Part shown: positions 1-6,031 of the stretch, one piece after another
Layout of the letters: every line of letters starts with the position of its first letter
Position numbering within the stretch: the first letter of the stretch is position 1
DNA from: an uncultured Clostridia bacterium
GTDB lineage: Bacteria; Bacillota; Clostridia; Christensenellales; Aristaeellaceae
Length of the DNA: 7,090 bases
Assembly (NCBI GenBank): GCA_946409855.1
Contig: CAMJXZ010000165.1
Span: 1-7,090, forward strand
Direction of reading: 5' to 3'
The notes under the pieces: model-generated
Databases searched by the model: none
What the model saw: only the letters and a program-made list of their open reading frames with translations
Told to the model about the DNA's origin: nothing
Translations under genes and position numbers: made by a program

Positions 1-7
1 TTCCTTG

Positions 8-52
8 CGGATTTGCCGCCCGGGAGCCCTGAAAGGGCGAGAGGCAAATCCG
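8..52. repeat. Nested inverted repeat (hairpin 1)
   Basis: A perfect 10-bp inverted repeat (CGGATTTGCC at 8-17, GGCAAATCCG at 43-52) encloses a second 5-bp stem (GCCCT at 26-30, AGGGC at 34-38) with a GAA loop. No T-run follows on either strand, so it does not look like a simple intrinsic terminator. It is the first of three tandem hairpins in the gene-free stretch before rarA. It could be an intergenic repeat element or the structured 3' end of an upstream transcript; the window starts too close to tell. Confidence 0.7.
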
Positions 53-63
53 TTCGGGGGGTT

Positions 64-93
64 CCGTAGGGGGGTCGCAAGACCCCCCTGCGG
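64..93. repeat. GC-rich hairpin with GCAA tetraloop (hairpin 2)
   Basis: Positions 64-76 pair with 81-93 to give a 13-bp stem with one G-U wobble (T67 with G90), closed by the loop GCAA at 77-80. The middle is six G facing six C. GCAA belongs to the GNRA tetraloop class that stabilises RNA hairpins, which hints that the structure may act as RNA when read on the plus strand. No poly-T follows. It abuts the next dyad at position 93. Confidence 0.7.
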
Positions 94-123
94 TACCTGT
101 TCAGTCAAAGACTGAACAGGTAC
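93..123. repeat. Perfect 31-bp dyad upstream of the rarA promoter (hairpin 3)
   Basis: Positions 93-106 and 110-123 are perfect reverse complements (14 bp) around a 3-base AAA centre. The dyad ends five bases before the -35 box of the rarA promoter. It may be an operator bound by a dimeric regulator, or the last of the three tandem hairpins with only a structural role. On the plus strand it is followed by AAACATTT rather than a T-run, so a strong intrinsic terminator is unlikely. It does not fit the LexA spacing. Confidence 0.7.
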
Positions 124-128
124 AAACA

Positions 129-157
129 TTTACAAATACGTCCGGATTGATTATAAT
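129..157 (+). promoter_or_regulatory. Predicted sigma-A promoter of rarA
   Basis: TTTACA at 129-134 (5 of 6 matches to TTGACA) and TATAAT at 152-157 (perfect -10) are separated by exactly 17 bp, in a locally AT-rich patch within a GC-rich region. Transcription should begin near 163-165. The -10 box overlaps the possible TTG start at 147 and the ATG at 156, so neither can be translated from this transcript. This supports the ATG at 201 as the rarA start, with a leader of about 37 bases. Confidence 0.8.
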
Positions 158-200
158 GAAGAGACTGACCCGGCCCTGCCGGATGGGGAGCAGCAGACAG

Positions 201-1526
201 ATGGAACAATCCACTTTTTTTGACCGGGAGATACCGGAACCGCTGGCCGCCAGGCTCAGGCCCAGGACGCTGGATGAATATATCGGGCAAAAGCACCTGC
301 TGGGCGAAGGGAAAGTGCTTCGCCGGCTGATCGAGAGCGACAGCATTTCCTCCATGATTTTCTGGGGCCCGCCGGGCGTTGGGAAAACGACCCTGGCCCG
401 GATCATCGCGGGGATGACCAAAGCCCGCTTCGTGGACTTTTCCGCCGTCACCAGCGGCATCAAGGAGATCCGCGCCGTCATGGAGGAAGCGGACCAGGCC
501 CGCCGCTTCGGGGAAAAGACCATCCTGTTCGTGGACGAAATCCACCGCTTCAACAAGGCGCAGCAGGACGCCTTCCTGCCCTATGTGGAAAAGGGCAGCA
601 TCATCCTGATCGGCGCGACCACGGAGAACCCTTCCTTTGAAGTCAACAGCGCGCTTCTGTCCCGGTGCAAGGTCTTTGTCCTGAAAGCCCTGGAGCCGGA
701 GGAGATCGCCGTGCTGCTGGAGCGGGCCATCCATGACGAAAAGGGCTTTGGGGACCGGGAGGTGGTCCTGGAGGACGGGATGCTTTCCCAGATCGCCCGC
801 TTTGCCAACGGCGACGCCCGGACCGCCCTGTCTACCCTGGAGATGGCCGTCCTGAACGGGGACCTGCAGGGGAACCGCGTCACCGTCACCCGGGAAACGC
901 TGGAACAGGTGACCAGCAAAAAATCCCTCCTGTACGACAAGCAGGGGGAGGAGCATTATAACCTCATCTCCGCCCTGCACAAATCCATGCGCAATTCCGA
1001 CCCGGACGCCGCGGTCTACTGGCTGGCCCGGATGCTGGAAGCGGGCGAGGACCCGATGTACATCGCCCGGCGGGTCGTCCGCTTTTCCGCCGAGGACGTG
1101 GGCCTGGCGGACCCCCGGGCCATGGAGTTGGCCGTCGCCGCCAGCCAGGCCTGCCACCTGATCGGCATGCCGGAATGCAGCGTGCACCTGACGGAGGCGG
1201 TGGTCTACCTGTCCCTGGCGCCCAAGTCCAACGCCATGGACGTGGCCTATATGGAAGCCCGCGCGGACGCCGCGGAGCAGCTGGACGAACCGGTCCCCCT
1301 GCAGATCCGCAACGCCCCCACCCGGCTGATGAAAGAGCTCGATTACGGCAAAGGATACCAGTACGCCCACGACTATCAGGAAAAGATGACCGCCATGCAG
1401 TGCCTGCCCGACAGCCTGAAGGACCGGGCGTACTACCGCCCCGGCGACCAGGGGCTGGAACCGCGGTTTGCCGAGCGCCTCAGCCAGATCAAGGCCTGGA
1501 AAAAGCAGCACCGGGAAAAGAACTGA
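201..1526 (+). CDS. rarA: Replication-associated recombination protein A (RarA/MgsA), AAA+ ATPase
   Basis: RarA (MgsA in E. coli, Mgs1/WRNIP1 in eukaryotes) is a clamp-loader-like AAA+ ATPase that acts on DNA at stalled replication forks and gaps in the cytoplasm. From the ATG at 201 the protein has 441 residues, normal for the family. Visible parts are the N-terminal motif PLAARLRPRTLDEYIGQKHL (14-33), Walker A GPPGVGKTT (56-64), Walker B ILFVDEIH (108-115), sensor 1 GATTENPSF (138-146), a probable arginine finger R155 in LLSRCKVF, and the C-terminal MgsA tetramerisation region, including DPMYIARRVVRFSAEDVGL (284-302). The reading frame is open back to a TTG at 147, but the promoter -10 box covers that codon. 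ATG 201 has GGGGAG at 185-190, a weak site about 10 bases upstream. It has its own promoter and is separated from glf by 189 bp of repeats, so it is probably a separate unit. Confidence 0.96.
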   Translation: MEQSTFFDREIPEPLAARLRPRTLDEYIGQKHLLGEGKVLRRLIESDSISSMIFWGPPGVGKTTLARIIAGMTKARFVDFSAVTSGIKEIRAVMEEADQARRFGEKTILFVDEIHRFNKAQQDAFLPYVEKGSIILIGATTENPSFEVNSALLSRCKVFVLKALEPEEIAVLLERAIHDEKGFGDREVVLEDGMLSQIARFANGDARTALSTLEMAVLNGDLQGNRVTVTRETLEQVTSKKSLLYDKQGEEHYNLISALHKSMRNSDPDAAVYWLARMLEAGEDPMYIARRVVRFSAEDVGLADPRAMELAVAASQACHLIGMPECSVHLTEAVVYLSLAPKSNAMDVAYMEARADAAEQLDEPVPLQIRNAPTRLMKELDYGKGYQYAHDYQEKMTAMQCLPDSLKDRAYYRPGDQGLEPRFAERLSQIKAWKKQHREKN

Positions 1527-1544
1527 CGGGGCTGTGAGGGCCCG

Positions 1545-1604
1545 GAGATTGTGCCAGTGGCACAATCTCACCGAACAGCGGGCCGGATGAGGTTGATCCC
1601 CGGG
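1545..1604. repeat. REP-like intergenic unit, copy 1 (hairpin plus conserved tail)
   Basis: An 11-bp perfect stem (1545-1555 with 1559-1569, loop AGT) is followed directly by a 35-bp tail at 1570-1604 that recurs at 1644-1678 with three mismatches. The tail core, CAGCGGGCCGGATGAGGTT (1576-1594), is identical in both copies. GGGCCGG at 1580-1586 can also pair with CCGGCCC at 1610-1616. Stem-loop plus GGATGAGG resembles abundant intergenic repeats I recall from gut Clostridia; that link is from memory. No T-run follows, so a rarA terminator role is not supported. Confidence 0.72.
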
Positions 1605-1621
1605 GCCTGCCGGCCCAAATG

Positions 1622-1681
1622 CCTTCCCCACTGGGGAAGGTGGACCGCGCAGCGGGCCGGATGAGGTTAATCCCCGGGCCC
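1622..1681. repeat. REP-like intergenic unit, copy 2 (hairpin plus conserved tail)
   Basis: An 8-bp perfect stem (CCTTCCCC at 1622-1629, GGGGAAGG at 1633-1640, loop ACT) is followed by TGG and the tail at 1644-1678, which matches copy 1 at an offset of 74 bp. The stem sequences of the two copies differ while the tails are conserved. The unit ends about 20 bp before the glf ribosome binding site (AAAGGAG, 1700-1706), so it lies in the probable 5' leader of the glf transcript. No convincing promoter is seen in 1527-1715. Confidence 0.72.
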
Positions 1682-1715
1682 TCAGAACCCCATAAACAGA
1701 AAGGAGCGTTCCCCC

Positions 1716-2813
1716 ATGTCCGAATATCTCATCGTCGGCGCCGGGCTCTACGGCGCGGTGTGCGCCAGGGAGCTCGCCCGGGCCGGCCATTCCGTCCGGG
1801 TCATCGACCGGCGCCCCCATATCGCCGGGAACATCTACACCGAAAAGCGGAGCGGGATCGACGTGCACGTATACGGCGCCCACATCTTTCACACCTCCGA
1901 CCGGGAGGTGTGGGACTATGTCCGCGGCTTCGCCGAGTTCAACCACTTTGTCAACAGCCCCATGGCTGTCTACAGGGATGAGATCTACAACCTGCCCTTC
2001 AACATGAACACCTTTTCCCGCATGTGGGGCATCAAAACCCCGGCGCAGGCCCAGGAGATCATCCGCGCCCAGGTGGCCCGGGAACAGATCGGGGAGCCCC
2101 GGAACCTGGAGGAGCAGGCCCTGCGCCTGGTAGGCCGGGACGTTTACGAAAAGCTGGTCAAGGGCTACACGGAAAAGCAGTGGGGCCGGGACTGCCGGGA
2201 TCTTCCGGCCTTCATCATCCGCCGGCTGCCCTGCCGCTTCACCTACGACAACAATTACTTCAGCGACCCGTACCAGGGCATTCCCGTCGGCGGCTACACG
2301 CGGATGGTGGAAAAAATGCTCGACGGCATCCCGGTTGCGCTGAACTGCTCCTATGAAGCGTGGCGCAAAGCCCATCCGGACCGGAAGGAAAAGATCATCT
2401 ACACCGGGTGCATCGACGAGTACTTCGGCTACCGCTTCGGCCCCCTCAAGTACCGCAGCGTCCGCTTTGAAACGGAAGAGCTGCCCGTGGCCAATTACCA
2501 GGGCTGCGCCGTGGTCAACTATACCGAGCGGCAGATCCCCTATACCCGCGTCATCGAGCACAAGCATTTCGCCTTCGGCACCCAGGAAACCACCGTCATC
2601 AGCCGGGAATACCCGGACGAATGGAAGCCGGGCATGGAGCCCTACTACCCCATCAACGACGAGGAAAACAGCGCCCTGTACCGCCGGTACCTGGCCCTTG
2701 CCGAAGGCGAGCCGGACGTCGTCTTCGGCGGCCGCCTGGGGCTGTACCGGTATTTTGACATGGACAAGGTGATCCGCGCCGCGCTGGACCAGGTCAAGGA
2801 GCTGACAAAATGA
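1716..2813 (+). CDS. glf: UDP-galactopyranose mutase
   Basis: Glf is a flavoenzyme that interconverts UDP-galactopyranose and UDP-galactofuranose, the Galf donor for surface polysaccharides. The 365-residue product is the usual length for bacterial Glf. It shows the FAD dinucleotide motif VGAGLYG (7-13), a conserved first-domain segment ending YGAHIFHT (53-60), YNLPFNMNTF (91-100), GYTEKQWGR (150-158), and RLPCRFTYDNNYF (170-182), whose R174 corresponds to the known substrate-phosphate-binding arginine. Also present are PYTRVIEHKHF (275-285) with the second phosphate-binding arginine R278, and the C-terminal FAD motif GGRLGLYRYFDMD (338-350). AAAGGAG at 1700-1706 lies nine bases before the ATG. 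The stop overlaps the next start in ATGA, so the two are translationally coupled. Glf normally sits among glycosyltransferases; none is visible here. Confidence 0.98.
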   Translation: MSEYLIVGAGLYGAVCARELARAGHSVRVIDRRPHIAGNIYTEKRSGIDVHVYGAHIFHTSDREVWDYVRGFAEFNHFVNSPMAVYRDEIYNLPFNMNTFSRMWGIKTPAQAQEIIRAQVAREQIGEPRNLEEQALRLVGRDVYEKLVKGYTEKQWGRDCRDLPAFIIRRLPCRFTYDNNYFSDPYQGIPVGGYTRMVEKMLDGIPVALNCSYEAWRKAHPDRKEKIIYTGCIDEYFGYRFGPLKYRSVRFETEELPVANYQGCAVVNYTERQIPYTRVIEHKHFAFGTQETTVISREYPDEWKPGMEPYYPINDEENSALYRRYLALAEGEPDVVFGGRLGLYRYFDMDKVIRAALDQVKELTK

Positions 2814-4036
2814 GAACGCTGATCGAGCTGTACGATGAACGGCCCCTGGACAACGTCCTGGCCACCGAGGTGTTCCGGCCCGAAACCACGGTGATCCTCT
2901 GCCCGCCGGAGATCGACCAGAACCGGACGCTCAAGGAAAACCTGCGCGCCTACTTTGAAAACCGCGGCTGCGAAACGGAGATCCGCTTTCAGCCGGTCAG
3001 CCTGCTGGACGCCGAAAAGGTCGCCCAGTCCCTGAGGAAGGTCATCGCGAAATACCCGGACTGCGCGCTGGACATCGCCGGCGGGACGGACGCCGCGCTG
3101 TTTGCCGGCGGCCTGGTCAGCGCGGAAACCAGTTTGCCCGTATTCACCTACAGCCGCAGGCGGAACACCTTTTTTGACATCCGCGGCGCGGAGTTCGCGC
3201 GGGACGTCCCCTGCCTGGTCACCCTCCGGGTGCAGGACTGCTTTCAGATGGCCGGCGGCGCCATGCTGCCCGGCCGGATGGACAACCAGTGCCTGAGCGA
3301 ATACCTGCCCATCGCGGACGATTTCTTCCGCATCTACCAGCAGAACCGCCAGCAGTGGCCCAACATCGTCACCTATATCCAGCGCATCTCCCAGGCCGCC
3401 CTGACCGCGAACGGGCCTCTCACCGCCTCGGGCCCCATGCAGGTCCGGGACAACGGGCGGGTCCTTGAAGCGCCCGAACGGGCGCTCGCCAGCCTGGAAC
3501 AGCTCGGGCTGATCAGCGGGCTCAGCGTAGACCCGGCCGTCGGCGTCCGGTTTGACTTCCGGGACGAAAACATCTGCTTTTTCCTGCGGGACGTGGGCAG
3601 CGTGCTGGAGCTTTACACCTACAAGGCGGCGCTGGACGCGGGGATCTTCCAGGACGTCCGCCTGTCCGCCGTCGTCAACTGGGAAGCGGGCAGGAAGCAT
3701 ACTCAAAGCGTCACCAACGAGCTGGACGTGGTCGCCGTCCGCGGCGTCATGCCGGTGTTCATCAGCTGCAAAACATGCGAGATCAAGACCGAGGCCCTCA
3801 ACGAACTGGCCGTCCTGCGGGACCGCTTCGGCAGCGCCGTATCCAGGGCGGTCATCGTCACCACGGGCGGCAGCGTCCGGCCCGTCACCCGGCACCGCGC
3901 CTTTGAGCTGGGGATCGAGGTCATCGACCAAAACGACCTGAAAACCGAAACCGGCCTGCGCGACCGCCTCCGCGTCATCGCCGACTGGCCGGAAATCCAG
4001 GACAACCCGGGAGGAAGTGAGCCCCATCGCGTTTGA
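2810..4036 (+). CDS. CARF-domain nuclease-like protein (Card1/Can2, DUF1887-type)
   Basis: Proteins of this type couple a CARF sensor, which binds cyclic oligoadenylate in studied members, to a PD-(D/E)xK nuclease that cuts DNA and/or RNA. The 408-residue product has an alpha/beta N-terminal half (about 1-140). It includes VILCPPEIDQN (28-38) and a glycine-rich DIAGGTDAALFAGG (88-101), the likely ligand pocket. A middle region with winged-helix-like helices follows (about 160-255). The C-terminal nuclease fold has E267 in the helix VLELYTYKAA, D306 in NELDVVAV (303-310), K321 in VFISCKT (316-322), and a final strand AVIVTTGG (347-354). These are the residues expected of an intact active site. 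There is no signal peptide or membrane segment, so it should be cytoplasmic. It starts inside the glf stop (ATGA) and overlaps the antiporter by 20 bp. No cas gene or CRISPR array is in the window. Family recognition is from motifs; ligand and target are unknown. Confidence 0.83.
   Translation: MRTLIELYDERPLDNVLATEVFRPETTVILCPPEIDQNRTLKENLRAYFENRGCETEIRFQPVSLLDAEKVAQSLRKVIAKYPDCALDIAGGTDAALFAGGLVSAETSLPVFTYSRRRNTFFDIRGAEFARDVPCLVTLRVQDCFQMAGGAMLPGRMDNQCLSEYLPIADDFFRIYQQNRQQWPNIVTYIQRISQAALTANGPLTASGPMQVRDNGRVLEAPERALASLEQLGLISGLSVDPAVGVRFDFRDENICFFLRDVGSVLELYTYKAALDAGIFQDVRLSAVVNWEAGRKHTQSVTNELDVVAVRGVMPVFISCKTCEIKTEALNELAVLRDRFGSAVSRAVIVTTGGSVRPVTRHRAFELGIEVIDQNDLKTETGLRDRLRVIADWPEIQDNPGGSEPHRV
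4009..4014 (+). promoter_or_regulatory. Unusually close ribosome binding site of the antiporter gene
   Basis: GGGAGG lies only two bases before the GTG at 4017, much closer than the usual 5-9. No ATG or GTG occurs further downstream at a fitting distance before the first membrane helix, and a TTG at 4038 is too far away. The site lies inside the upstream coding sequence, so initiation probably depends on translational coupling, or the true start differs by a few codons. Confidence 0.5.
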
Positions 4037-6002
4037 ATTGCTGGCTGTCGCCCTGATCATCCTGCTGAGTCTTTCCCTGTCCCGCGTGTCCCACAAGATC
4101 GGCCTGCCGACGCTGCTGATCTTTATCGGGCTGGGCATGCTTTTCGGGGAGGACGGGCTGCTTAAAATCCAGTTCGACAACTATTCCCTGTCCGAGCAGG
4201 TCTGTTCCGTCTGCCTGGTGATCATCGTATTCTACGGCGGCTTTGGCACCAGATGGAAAAACGCGAAGCCGACGGCCCGGGTCTCCGTGCTGCTCTCCTC
4301 CCTTGGCACCGTGCTGACGGCGCTTCTGACGGGCGTTTTCTGCCATTTCGTGATGGGCCTTTCGTGGCTGTCCGGCCTGCTGGTCGGCGCGGTGATTTCC
4401 TCCACCGACGCCGCCTCGGTCTTTTCGATCCTGCGCTCCCGCAAGCTCAGCCTGCGCTACGGCACGGCCTCCATGCTGGAAGTGGAAAGCGGCAGCAACG
4501 ACCCCTTCGCCTACATGCTCACCGTCATTCTGCTCAGCGTGATGAACGGGGAGGCCGGCTTCTGGCCGATGCTGCTGATGCTGTTCAAGCAGCTGGCCTT
4601 CAGCGCGGTCATCGGCCCCCTGGTCGCCCTGGGCATCGGGTGGATGATGCGGCACGTCCGGTTCCGGGACGACGGCTACGACTCCATCCTGATCTTCGGC
4701 GCGGCGTTTCTGAGCTACGGCGTGTCCGCCGCGCTGGGCGGGAACGGGTACCTGAGCGTATACCTGACGGGCATCATCCTGGGCAACCGGCCGCTGCGCG
4801 GCAAGCGCACGCTGGTGCACTTCTTTGACGGCGTCACGGGGCTGATGCAGATCCTCGTTTTCTTCCTGCTGGGACTGCTGGCCACCCCCTCCGCCCTGCC
4901 GAAGGTCTTCCTGCCCGGGATGCTGATCGCCCTGTTCCTGACCTTTGTGAGCCGGCCGGCCGCCGTGTTCGCCGTCATGCAGCCCGCGAAAAGCCCCCTG
5001 CGCCAGCAGCTGCTGGTCTCCTGGTGCGGGCTGAGGGGCGCCAGCTCCATCGTCTTCGCGATCATGGCCACGGTGATGTCCGACGGCACGCCGGACGAGC
5101 TGTTCAACCTGGTCTTCTTTATCGTGCTGTTCTCCATCACCGTGCAGGGCACGCTGATCCCCCTGATCGCCGGCCGGCTGCAGATGATCGACGCCGAAGG
5201 GGACGTCATGAAAACCTTCTCGGACTATACCGAGCAGGTGCCCGTCCAGTACCTCAAGCTCCGGGTAGACGAGCGCCACGCCTGGGCGCACAGGGAGCTC
5301 AAATCCCTGCAGATGCTGCCGCAGACGCGGGTGGCGCTGATCCTGCGGGGCCGCGAGCAGCTGATCCCCCGGGGGGACACGCGGATCGAACCGGGCGACA
5401 GCCTGATCGTCAGCGGCCCGGCCTTTGACGGCTCCTCCATCGGCACGCTGACGGAGCTGCGCATCACCCCAAAGCACGAATGGTGCGGGGAAGCGCTGCG
5501 GGATATCAGAATGGAAGAAACCCGGCTGATCATCATGGTCCTCCGGGGAACGGAGGCCATCATCCCCGTCGGGGACACCGTGCTGCTGCCTGGCGACGTG
5601 CTGGTGATGAACGAGCTCAAAACCGCGCCCCTCCCCGCCCTGCATCCGCGCCGGCCGGAGGAAGCGCCCGGCCCGGCCGCCGCCGCGCCGGAAACACCGG
5701 ACGCCCCGGCCGAGGAAGCGCGGAACAGGCAGGAGGAAACCCCGGAGGCCCCGGCGCAAGGCAGCCCGGAGATCTCCCCGAAGGAACCCTTATCCGGTTC
5801 ATCCGGACCGGCTGATTCATCCGAACCATCCGATATACCCGAATCATCCGAACCATCCGATATATCCGGATCATCCGAAACTGCCGAACCGACCGGATCG
5901 CCTGACCCGCCCGAATCACCTGAACCGTCCGGCACAGCCGGACCGGACCGGCCGGTCACACAATCCTGCCCGCCCGCCCCGGATTCGTCCCCGGCGGACT
6001 GA
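4017..6002 (+). CDS. Cation/proton antiporter, NhaP2/CvrA type, with tandem RCK_C domains
   Basis: A membrane antiporter of the CPA superfamily that probably exchanges K+ or Na+ for protons. Residues 1-390 hold about a dozen hydrophobic helices with conserved SSTDAASVF (128-136, D131), ESGSNDPFAYM (157-167, with the N161-D162 ion-site pair) and SWCGLRGASSIVFAI (335-349, R340). Two cytoplasmic RCK_C (TrkA_C) domains follow, at about 404-475 and 478-535. Each contains the family's IPxGDT...PGD signature: IPRGDTRIEPGD and IPVGDTVLLPGD. No RCK_N Rossmann domain is present. Residues 540-661 form a low-complexity Pro/Glu/Ser/Asp/Ala tail not typical of the family, with shifted codon use from codon 592 (5790) on. 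The GTG start is supported by frame, by the 20-bp overlap with the upstream gene and by the hydrophobic N-terminus, but the ribosome site is very close. Ion specificity cannot be told from sequence. Confidence 0.92.
   Translation: MSPIAFELLAVALIILLSLSLSRVSHKIGLPTLLIFIGLGMLFGEDGLLKIQFDNYSLSEQVCSVCLVIIVFYGGFGTRWKNAKPTARVSVLLSSLGTVLTALLTGVFCHFVMGLSWLSGLLVGAVISSTDAASVFSILRSRKLSLRYGTASMLEVESGSNDPFAYMLTVILLSVMNGEAGFWPMLLMLFKQLAFSAVIGPLVALGIGWMMRHVRFRDDGYDSILIFGAAFLSYGVSAALGGNGYLSVYLTGIILGNRPLRGKRTLVHFFDGVTGLMQILVFFLLGLLATPSALPKVFLPGMLIALFLTFVSRPAAVFAVMQPAKSPLRQQLLVSWCGLRGASSIVFAIMATVMSDGTPDELFNLVFFIVLFSITVQGTLIPLIAGRLQMIDAEGDVMKTFSDYTEQVPVQYLKLRVDERHAWAHRELKSLQMLPQTRVALILRGREQLIPRGDTRIEPGDSLIVSGPAFDGSSIGTLTELRITPKHEWCGEALRDIRMEETRLIIMVLRGTEAIIPVGDTVLLPGDVLVMNELKTAPLPALHPRRPEEAPGPAAAAPETPDAPAEEARNRQEETPEAPAQGSPEISPKEPLSGSSGPADSSEPSDIPESSEPSDISGSSETAEPTGSPDPPESPEPSGTAGPDRPVTQSCPPAPDSSPAD
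5817..5879 (+). repeat. 27-bp in-frame tandem repeat in the antiporter tail
   Basis: Positions 5817-5843 and 5844-5870 are two 27-bp copies differing at two bases, followed by a 9-base partial copy (5871-5879). Each copy encodes nine residues, SSEPSDIPE then SSEPSDISG. A shorter ATCCGA motif recurs inside each copy. The region uses TCA, GAA, CCA and ATA codons rarely seen elsewhere in the gene. The length is a multiple of three, so copy-number change would keep the frame. Confidence 0.85.
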
Positions 6003-6031
6003 ACGAACATAACGGACAGAAGGAGAAAACC

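Noticed and set aside
93..123. LexA/SOS box in the dyad upstream of rarA (CTGT...ACAG)
   Set aside because: CTGT and ACAG are 15 bases apart rather than the 8 of the proteobacterial box, and the CGAAC-N4-GTTCG pattern of Gram-positive LexA is absent.
147..200. rarA start at TTG 147, or at ATG 156 or 183
   Set aside because: The -10 box TATAAT (152-157) overlaps the first two, so they precede the predicted transcript start. ATG 183 has no ribosome site. The ATG at 201 matches the usual RarA N-terminus.
1545..1569. Intrinsic terminator after rarA
   Set aside because: The 11-bp stem is followed by ACCGAACAGC, not a T-run. It is better explained as part of the repeated unit.
1545..1681. CRISPR array, suggested by a direct repeat near a CARF gene
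   Set aside because: There are only two copies, the period is 74 bp, the stems differ, and the repeat continues into GC-rich intergenic structure. No third repeat or spacer pattern is present.
105..2567. Very long open frame on the minus strand opposite rarA and glf (820 codons)
   Set aside because: The plus strand encodes two unmistakable conserved proteins here. The minus frame is a by-product of high GC with few stop codons, and its translation shows no recognisable domain. The same applies to long minus frames at 2645-4180, 3975-5759 and 5225-6796.
5946..5957. 12-bp palindrome GACCGGCCGGTC
   Set aside because: It lies inside the antiporter tail coding sequence in a very GC-rich stretch where short palindromes are expected by chance.
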